Source: CAVPJC01 sp963705155 (lineage in GTDB: Bacteria; Chloroflexota; Anaerolineae; Anaerolineales; UBA4823). From it: a DNA stretch of 64,000 bases. Location: NCBI GenBank assembly GCA_963705155.1, contig CAVPJC010000022.1, positions 281,024 to 345,023 of the forward strand, in the 5' to 3' direction. Positions within the stretch are counted from its first letter, which is position 1, and every line of letters begins with the position of its first letter. Below the pieces are notes generated by a model. The model did not search any database and was not told where the DNA came from. It was given only the letters and a program-made list of their open reading frames with translations. Positions 58,150-64,000 of this stretch are shown here, piece after piece. Both the position numbers and the translations under genes were made by a program.

Positions 58150-58286
58150 ACTGTCAGGCTCGTTATTAATCGAGCAAGGCCATTCCTGGCTTCATCAACT
58201 ACAAAACTGCCGAAGGCTTGGCCCTGCGCACGATTGACTCGCACGAGCGCCGGCTCATTAAATGGCTTGAGCACATCGGGGAATAG
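58150..58286 (+). pseudogene. Tyrosine recombinase (integrase) N-terminal fragment
   Basis: In one frame the stretch FINYKTAEGLALRTIDSHER followed by RLIKWLEHIGE and a stop matches the core-binding (SAM-like) N-terminal domain of XerC/phage-type integrases. Just before it, SLLIEQ in the neighbouring frame fits the usual start of such proteins. The catalytic domain is absent. It lies 100 bp beyond the tRNA fragment, where an island integrase is expected. Confidence 0.55.
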
Positions 58287-58322
58287 AGGAAGAAGTCATT
58301 GACTAGGCCAATCGTAGAAGAG

Positions 58323-58371
58323 GCTGTGGAAAAGTGGACAAAAGCGAAGTGGTGTCCAACTTTTCCACAGC
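58323..58371. repeat. Strong 18-bp dyad with GCTGTGGAAAAGT arms
   Basis: GCTGTGGAAAAGTGGACA (58323-58340) pairs with 58353-58371 (TGTCC, bulged A, ACTTTTCCACAGC) around a 12-nt loop. It has no T run. It may be two facing ends of a lost insertion element. Confidence 0.55.
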
Positions 58372-58483
58372 GGGATTTCTCCGGTCAGCTCGAACTCACC
58401 AACTTCTAACTCTCTGGGTTCGACAAGATTGAGATCTGCAGGAACCAATTTTTCTACTTGTATGACCTCAAGTTAGAGTGACC

Positions 58484-59695
58484 TCATTGGGCTATTTTCT
58501 CCGGGATAAACCACAACGCAACAAAGGCGATAAACGCCACAATGGCGCTAAAGGCAAAGGGAGCGGCAGAAGAAACACGCTGCCATAATGCCCCTGCATT
58601 CAGACTGGCGGGCAAGGCCATGACGCCAATGGAGGCATTATATAATCCATATGCTGCGCCGCGATTCGGCCTCGGGCACTAATTCGGCCGCCATCGCTTT
58701 GCCTGTGCCCTTGGTAAAGGCATAATATAACCCGTACAGGGTATACAGACCCCAAACCATCCAGGGAGCCTTTATCATCCCAAAGCCCAGTTAAGTCAGC
58801 CGCATAGATGGCCCAGCCAATAGAGATCGCTTTGCGCCGCCGATCGGTCGGATAGTTTCCCCGCTGGGATGGCTGCCAGTGCTGAAGCCAGGTTAAAAGC
58901 GGCAATAATAAGTGGGATAGTCTCGGATGCAATGCCGACATCGTTGGCGCGTAAGATCAGAAAGGCGTCCGACGAATTTCCCAGGGTAAAAATTAGCATC
59001 ACACCCAGAAACCAGGCGAATGGTCCACGCATAACTTTCAATGAAATGGCTTGTTTATTGACAGGCTGCTTGCGTTCCTTGACCCACAGGCCAATGATCA
59101 GCAGAGGCACTGCCGCAATCACGCCAGCCACCCAAAACACTTCACGGTATTTGTTGCCATGGTCAATCCATAGGCGCAGCAATCCATAAGCAATCAGCGG
59201 CCCAACTACAGACCCCAGTGTATCCAGGGTGCGCTGAACTGCAAATGCAAAGCCCAGCTTCCGGTTGCCCTGCAGACCCGGCGACCAGGGCATCAGCGGT
59301 GCATCTTTAAGGCCCTTGCCGACACCATCGGTCAGGCGCAGTCCCAACACCGCGGCCCCGCTTCCAGAAAAGCCGAGTAAGAAACGCGCCACAGCCGAAA
59401 ATGCATAGCCGATGAAAACAATGGCCTTTCGGACGCCGAGTGCGTCAGAGAGGTAGCCAGCGCCGATTTTCATCAGGCTCACGATGGTGGTTAAGGAGCC
59501 TTCGATCAGCCCAATGAACTCTTTATTCAAACCTAAAACCGAGGTGAAGAACACCGGTAAAATGGGTTGGATCATATCTTGAGCCAAACCGCCAAAGAAT
59601 GCCACCCAGCCTAACGCAACCACGTTTCTGCCAAGGCCGCTATTATCAAGAGACGGTTTATCTGTGCTGGAAATTCGAGGGGTTGTCCATTTCAT
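58484..59695 (-). CDS. MFS transporter (several frameshifts)
   Basis: About 400 residues with twelve membrane segments expected. The N-terminal 290 residues are open: GWVAFFGGLAQDMIQPILPV, GLIEGSLTTIVSLMKIGAGY then LSDALGVRKAIVFIGYA (the loop 2-3 motif of MFS) and RLTDGVGKGLKDAPLMPWSP. After SALAAIPAGKLSDR near 58845 the frame changes at least three times, yet the remaining helices can be followed (WGLYTLYGLYYA-like, NASIGVMALPASLNAGAL, VAFIAFVALWFIPEKIAQ) to a stop at 58484-58486. It resembles MFS members near arsenic or metal efflux, but the substrate is unknown. ATG 59695. Confidence 0.78.
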
Positions 59696-60133
59696 CCATT
59701 TTTAAGTACATCTCCTAATTCCAAAAAAAAGCTTCCAACGACAATGATTAAATTATCGCTAGAAGCTATTAGCCATTTCCAGGCGGTTTTCATTTCGAGC
59801 GAGCCTCATCGCTCAATTGGATTTTACTTAGGTTCGTATTCAAATTCAAGCTTCTTTGCCGCCATATTCATCGTAAAGACATTTTGATAAAGCTTACATT
59901 CCGTACACTCCCGGAGCAGGATCAGGGAATACCGAATGACCTCGGGGCATGAACACCGAAGACCGAATGGTATCGCTCATCGCTTACTGCATCCGGAAAG
60001 CAGTTCCTTGCGCTCACACGGACAGTACGCATAAGGATTGTTTAAGGGAAGCTTGAGCGTCTTGTAAAGATTTATAAAAGAAGCCGCATTACCATGGACA
60101 GCATTGAAGGCAAAAATCCAAAAGGAGATAATG
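59696..60133. other. Intergenic region between divergent MFS and DoxX-like genes
   Basis: About 440 bases without a gene. It holds a dyad AGCTTC (59730-59735) / GAAGCT (59762-59767) with inner complementary triplets, 35 bp upstream of the MFS start, possibly an operator. Near 60053-60078, TTGAGC and TATAAA lie only 14 bp apart, a weak promoter for the DoxX-like gene. Confidence 0.4.
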
Positions 60134-60766
60134 ATGAACACAACCCAAAATGACTATAGAAAAACAACGTCGGTGAAGGGTCTGGATGATTCCCCGGTCG
60201 TTAAAGCCGTGTTTGGTCAGGTACGCTGGGCATGGATATGGCTGCTCCTGCGCTTGTACCTGGGATGGGAATGGCTGCAGGCCGGTTGGGGAAAGCTGCA
60301 TAACCCGGCCTGGACTGGCTCTCAGGCTGGTTCAGCCATCACCGGTTTTTTGACCGGCGCGCTGGCAAAAGCCAGCGGAGAGCACCCGGATGTCCAGGGG
60401 TGGTATGCCTGGTTTTTACAGCACGTGGTGCTTACCCACTCGGTTTTCTGGAGCTACCTGGTCGCGTGGGGTGAGGCGCTCGTGGGCGTCGCCTTGATCC
60501 TGGGGATTTTCACCGGCATAACAGCTTTCTTCGGCAGTTTCATGAACCTGAGCTACTTGCTGGCGGGAACGGTGAGCGTCAATCCGGTCCTGTTTGTTAT
60601 TGCCACCTGGTTGGTCCTGGCGTGGAAGACTGCCGGCTGGTGGGGTCTGGATCGCTGGCTTTTGCCTGCGCTCGGCACACCCTGGAGGCCGGGTTATATT
60701 TTCCGTGAAACAGGCCAGGAAAATAGTTCCACCACAGTTAAGCAATCCAGTGGTGTAAAACCGTAA
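60134..60766 (+). CDS. DoxX/DoxD-like membrane protein (thiosulfate:quinone oxidoreductase large-subunit type)
   Basis: A 210-residue integral membrane protein of the DoxX family with four hydrophobic segments. Conserved parts are WIWLLLRLYLGWEWLQAGWG, KLHNPAW, WYAWFLQHVVLTHSVFWSYL and VAWGEALVGVALILGIFTG, which mark the TQO/DoxD branch. Relatives take part in thiosulfate oxidation or in membrane redox complexes. ATG 60134 is chosen over the ATG three bases earlier because AGGAG then sits at the normal distance. It is followed 15 bp later by a haem-binding-domain protein, so a shared redox role is plausible. Confidence 0.82.
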   Translation: MNTTQNDYRKTTSVKGLDDSPVVKAVFGQVRWAWIWLLLRLYLGWEWLQAGWGKLHNPAWTGSQAGSAITGFLTGALAKASGEHPDVQGWYAWFLQHVVLTHSVFWSYLVAWGEALVGVALILGIFTGITAFFGSFMNLSYLLAGTVSVNPVLFVIATWLVLAWKTAGWWGLDRWLLPALGTPWRPGYIFRETGQENSSTTVKQSSGVKP

Positions 60767-60781
60767 AAAAGGAAATTGTTC

Positions 60782-61174
60782 ATGAAAAACATCGGCAAAT
60801 TTGCCATCGTCGTACTGGGATTATTTGTTCTGATCCAAGTCATCCCGTATGGGCGCAATCACACCGATCCTCCTGTGGTTTCAGAACCCACATGGGATTC
60901 TCCCCCAAACCAGAGCTTAGCAGCGCGGGCCTGTTTAGATTGCCATAGCAACGATACCACCTGGCCCTGGTACAGCAACATTGCGCCGATTTCTTGGCTC
61001 GTACAGCATGATGTGGATGAGGGACGCCAGCGCTTGAACCTTTCTGAATGGGGCCAGCGCCGGCAGGAAACCGACGAGATTTACAGGCTGATAAATAATG
61101 GCGAGATGCCGCCTTCACAATTTCTATTCCTGCATCCTGAAGCCAAACTCACCGAAGGAGAGAAACAAGGGTAA
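60782..61174 (+). CDS. Haem-binding domain protein (Haem_bd family)
   Basis: A 130-residue exported, membrane-anchored protein with one N-terminal helix (residues 5-22). It carries the Haem_bd (PF14376) pattern: ACLDCHSNDTTWPWYSNIAP, with CxxCH for covalent haem c, then HDVDEGRQRLNLSEWG and NNGEMPPSQFLFLHPEAKL, whose Met is a likely axial ligand. The family end normally extends about ten residues past EKQ. Here it stops at EKQG, and an indel at 61165-61175 may be the cause. It follows the DoxX-like gene and probably forms a redox pair with it. ATG 60782 after AAAGGAA. Confidence 0.83.
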   Translation: MKNIGKFAIVVLGLFVLIQVIPYGRNHTDPPVVSEPTWDSPPNQSLAARACLDCHSNDTTWPWYSNIAPISWLVQHDVDEGRQRLNLSEWGQRRQETDEIYRLINNGEMPPSQFLFLHPEAKLTEGEKQG

Positions 61175-61246
61175 TCCGCAGGATTTCGAGCAACTCTGGG
61201 ACAATCAGAAGCTCTACGATGAATGGATATCCCAATCGAATGTGGT

Positions 61247-61287
61247 AGAAGGCAGGGTCGCCCTGGAGTCAGGTGACCCTGCCTTCT
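61247..61287. terminator. Hairpin after the haem-binding gene
   Basis: AGAAGGCAGGGTC (61247-61259) pairs perfectly with GACCCTGCCTTCT (61275-61287), loop 15 nt. No T run, so only terminator-like. Confidence 0.45.
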
Positions 61288-61300
61288 GATATAAGTAAGA

Positions 61301-61396
61301 ACCTATCCGAAAATTGGATCATTGGCGTTTTTGGGTGTGCTGCGGCGAAGCCGCAGCACCACCAAAAACGCCTTACTCCCGAATTTTAGGATAGGT
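61301..61396. mobile_element. MITE-like 96-bp palindromic element
   Basis: Nested inverted repeats: outer ACCTATCCGAAAATT (61301-61315) with AATTTTAGGATAGGT (61382-61396, one mismatch); middle GGCGTTTTTGG (61324-61334) with CCAAAAACGCC (61362-61372); centre GTGCTGCGGC (61337-61346), loop GAA, GCCGCAGCAC (61350-61359). It has no coding capacity, so it is a MITE or IS-derived palindrome. Its right arm supplies the end of the methyltransferase frame. Confidence 0.75.
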
Positions 61397-62244
61397 ACTA
61401 AGTTCACCATCTTCCGAGAGATGGGTTATGTTTTTCGGTTTGCGCCCCCATACTTGCATAACAATAAAGGAAGTCAGGAATACCTCTGGATCATGGGCGA
61501 TGCGCTGGCACTCCAGCAGTAAAGTATCAAGATCGTTTGCAGTCATTAATCCCCATTCCAAAAACCGGGGTCGGAAGCTAGAGCCAATTCGATCGGCCAG
61601 ATCGGTAAGGGTGTCCTGCAGGCAGAGCCAGGCGAGCGGTTCTGGCTTGCACATTCTCCAAACCGGCGCGGCGGAATAAGCCATAAGTTCGCCGTCCGGC
61701 GCTGTAATCTCCACCGCCTCTCGCAAACGCATCAATGGTGAGCGGTTTGAGCCGCTCCCAGGCGGGCTGAGGGGGATAACAAACATAGCCCAAATTCATC
61801 CCACTCCTGGCTTGCAACCACCCCACCTGGACGGGTCAAGGCGATCATTTTGTTTAGCAAAATTTCATCCCGACCCAAAGGGGCGAACATGAAGCGAGCA
61901 TGAACAAGATCGAAGATTCGCGCGGCAACTCAGACTGGTACGCGTCGGTCTCGATGAAATCTATGTTTGTCAGTGCATTTCCCTCGGCGTAGAGGCGTGC
62001 AGCAATCAGCATCTTTGGATTGAGATCCGATGCGACCACTCGACCGGTAGAACCTACGCGCTACTGAGAGGGCCAATTATACCCGTAGGTCCGCAGGCAA
62101 GATCGATAGCATGCCAGCCCGGCTGTACTTGAATTCGATCAAGCATGAACTCGGTTTCTGGCTCCCAACTGTGTGCCCAAGACTGCACCGGTCTATCTCA
62201 TTCGGCGCCTGGGCGAAGATATATTTTGCATGTGCATCAGCCAT
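61373..62244 (-). CDS. SAM-dependent methyltransferase (many frameshifts)
   Basis: About 285 residues scattered over three frames, with at least five changes. In order: MADAHAKYIFAQAPNEIDR, MLDRIQVQPGWHAIDLACGP (motif I), VVASDLNPKMLIAARLYAEG (post-I), NIDFIETDAYQSELP, WERLKPLTIDAFARGGGDYS, FLEWGLMTANDLDTLLLECQ and ending VMQVWGRKP. This is a UbiE-like class I methyltransferase with unknown small-molecule substrate. The ATG at 62244 follows AGGTAA and overlaps the stop of the P-type ATPase by 8 bp. The stop falls inside the MITE-like palindrome. The density of breaks is higher than elsewhere and may be decay plus indels. Confidence 0.65.
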
Positions 62245-64000
62245 TTTCGTTTACCTTTTCTAGTGGTCTTAATAAAAGCCGAGCTTTTTTGAACACACCG
62301 ACTTTCAGAAAATCCACAACAATCAGATATATCATGATAACCCCCAGCGTTCCTGCTGTCAGTTTGACCGGGATGGGCGCCATCAGGATGCCAGCAGTAG
62401 CCATAAAGCTGATCAGAATGACATCCAACACAGTGGCTTAAAAGCAGCCATTTACCGGGTCGAGAACGCCAGAATGGATCCGCTCGCGGACAAGATAGAT
62501 GATCCCCTGGCCGCTGAAGACCAGCATGGTAAAAATCAATGTTTGCAGCTCAGGGAGGGGCAGGTGTAGCACCGTGCGCGCATACTCAAAGATCGTGAAG
62601 GATAACAGCAAGGTGGGTAGCGCCATACTCAAAGCGGCTGCCACCAGGTGGTGCACCTGCCAGCGATTTGGCCGAGGCGAAAAAGCTGCTCGATCGGTGG
62701 CGATTGACATGGTGACGAAATCATTGGTAAACATTAGCAGGACGATCAACAGGGGCGTGGTTACGAAAGTCCCGGTGAGGATCAAGCCCAGGCTCAAGAA
62801 GAACACGAACTCGATGGTCTTGATGATTTTATTCAGTGTATACGTCACCATCCGCTGGTAAATGCGCCGGCTGGACTTTTCCGCAGCAACCATGTTCGTG
62901 AGACCCGGGCTGGTCAGTACCAGGCTGGCAGCCGCCTTGGCGACATCTGTGGCGTTGGAGACAGCAATCCCGACCTCTGCCTGCTTTAAGGCAGCATCGT
63001 TAACGCCATCGCCTGTCATCCCCACCGTGTGTCCAGACTTTGAAAAACTTTACCAGGTGAAATTTATGCTCAGGAAGCACTTCAGCGGAAACATCGCAAT
63101 CCATAGGTTGAGAGCCGTGCTCCGGATCAAGGGTTTCTTTTGCACAGGTCCGTTCACCAATGCCAACCTGCTGATTGTCCGGGCGGTAGGCAGTCCATCG
63201 CCTGTGATCATTAGAACGCGGATGCCGAGATCACGCAGCCGTTCGATCAGCGCCCTCGAATCCACTCGGGGTGGGTCCTGTAAGCTGATCAGCCCCACCA
63301 TCTGGTAATCCTGCTCGTTGCCGGCTGCAACGGCAAGTACCCGGAAGCCCTGGCTTGCAAGCCCTTCTACATCGCTGTCCATCACCGCGGCGCCGGCAGC
63401 AGTCAGGGCGTTGATTGCGTGGGGAGCGCCTTTGGTCACATGCAGAAACTGGTTTCCCTGCTCTACCACAGCTTCCGATCGTTTGGTGGCAGGATCAAAA
63501 GGAATGAATGCGTGTCGGGTGGGCAAGGTGGCAAGCAATCCGCTGGACCGGGCTGTTTCGAGAATGGCTGTGTCGATCGGATCCTGGGTCGCCTCGTCAC
63601 AAGCCATGGCGGCATAACGCAGTACATCGGTTTCCGTATAAGTTAGATAGGGATGTATAGCTGAAACGGACAGCCGGTTTTCAGTGATCGTGCCGGTCTT
63701 GTCGCTGCACAAGACATCCATCCCTGCTGCCTCTTCGATTGCTGCCAGGTGCGTGACAAGCACCCCCTGCCGTGCAAGCTCTTGCGCGCCAAGTGCCGTA
63801 GCCAGGGTAAAGGTGGCTGGCAAAGCCACCGGCACCGATGCCACCAATAAGATCAATGCGAAAGGCAATATTTCGGTCAGAGGCACTTTTGCCCAAATCG
63901 CATAACCCAGGACTGCCCCCACAAGCAAGGCATCCAGGATTACCAAATTCTTGACAATTGCAAAGATCAGTTTTCTCCAAATGACCTTTGGTTTTCGCCA
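62237..64000 (-). CDS. Plasma-membrane-type H+ P-type ATPase, N-terminus beyond the window (several frameshifts)
   Basis: The C-terminal two thirds (about 585 residues) of a type III P-type ATPase like fungal/archaeal proton-efflux pumps. Present in order: VASVPVALPATFTLATALGA (M4 with PVALP), the phosphorylation motif CSDKTGTITENRL, FIPFDPATKRSEA and TKGAPHAI (nucleotide binding), VLMITGDGLPTARTI, MTGDGVNDAALKQAEVGIAV (hinge), and M5-M10 (NKIIKTIEFVFFLSLGLILT, ending ILISFMATAGILMAPIPVKL). The pump uses ATP to export protons. Frame changes lie near 63130, 63030 and 62440. It continues past 64000. The stop overlaps the methyltransferase ATG. Confidence 0.85.

Noticed and set aside
58117..58302. 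61-residue plus-strand ORF
   Set aside because: The recognisable integrase sequence is in a different frame; this one has no likeness.
61247..61287. Second MITE next to the palindrome at 61301
   Set aside because: A single simple 13-bp stem without matching outer repeats; more likely a transcription-ending hairpin.

Overview
The window reads as a chromosomal piece of a member of the Chloroflexota, most likely class Anaerolineae. The pointers are two large DUF2298 (Chlor_Arch_YYY) membrane proteins, several GT39-like membrane glycosyltransferases, many multi-domain sensor kinases, a chromosomal IS1-family element, GC-rich codon use and Chloroflexi-like RpoC, LepA and GyrA sequences. The assignment rests on protein recognition only. 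No rRNA is present.

Layout. 1-6.3 kb: a sugar ABC-transporter binding lipoprotein (partial), a response regulator with an unusual domain order, and a minus-strand operon tlyA - phosphodiester glycosidase - hybrid histidine kinase. 6.3-11.5 kb: M20 dipeptidase, DUF1385 (YqhQ-like) protein, WS/DGAT acyltransferase and an acetamidase/formamidase family protein. 11.5-12.8 kb: a mobile patch with a RAYT transposase remnant between REP-like palindromes and an IS1-family element with flanking direct repeats. 12.8-33.1 kb: lepA, then a long plus-strand envelope/glycan locus (flippase-like protein, GT4, two methyltransferases, GT39, GT39-DUF2298, DUF2298, membrane alpha/beta hydrolase, ClbS/DfsB-like protein, GT39-like). 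33.2-36.1 kb: cmk and three consecutive PlsC-type acyltransferases. 36.2-44.0 kb: a dCache/HAMP/GAF/PAS kinase and rpoC with its own promoter and leader. 44.1-48.1 kb: a GNAT acetyltransferase and gyrA with a histone-like tail. 48.1-53.6 kb: a minus-strand envelope operon (HisKA-like protein lacking the phosphoacceptor His, LysM protein, LCP protein, GH-like protein). 53.7-54.4 kb: tRNA-Leu(CAG), an FtsB/DivIC-like protein and initiator tRNA-fMet. 54.4-58.3 kb: a small genomic island using the 3' half of tRNA-fMet as its duplicated end, carrying an ADP-ribosylglycohydrolase-DUF6508 fusion and an AbiEi/AbiEii toxin-antitoxin pair, with an integrase fragment just outside. 58.4-64 kb: MFS transporter, DoxX-like protein, haem-binding-domain protein, a MITE-like palindrome, a methyltransferase and a P-type H+-ATPase cut by the window end.

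How parts work together. The 14.6-33.1 kb genes look like polyprenyl-sugar-dependent surface glycosylation, cmk-plsC like nucleotide and phospholipid supply, and the 48-53.6 kb operon like cell-wall sensing and attachment. The island is a candidate defence module, an ADP-ribose eraser next to an abortive-infection pair.

Caveat. More than thirty single-base frame changes interrupt conserved genes, including essential ones (lepA three times, rpoC four times). The simplest explanation is uncorrected insertion/deletion errors in the assembly, so broken frames are annotated as one gene unless there is other evidence of decay. Frameshift positions are approximate, read from where the recognisable protein changes frame.
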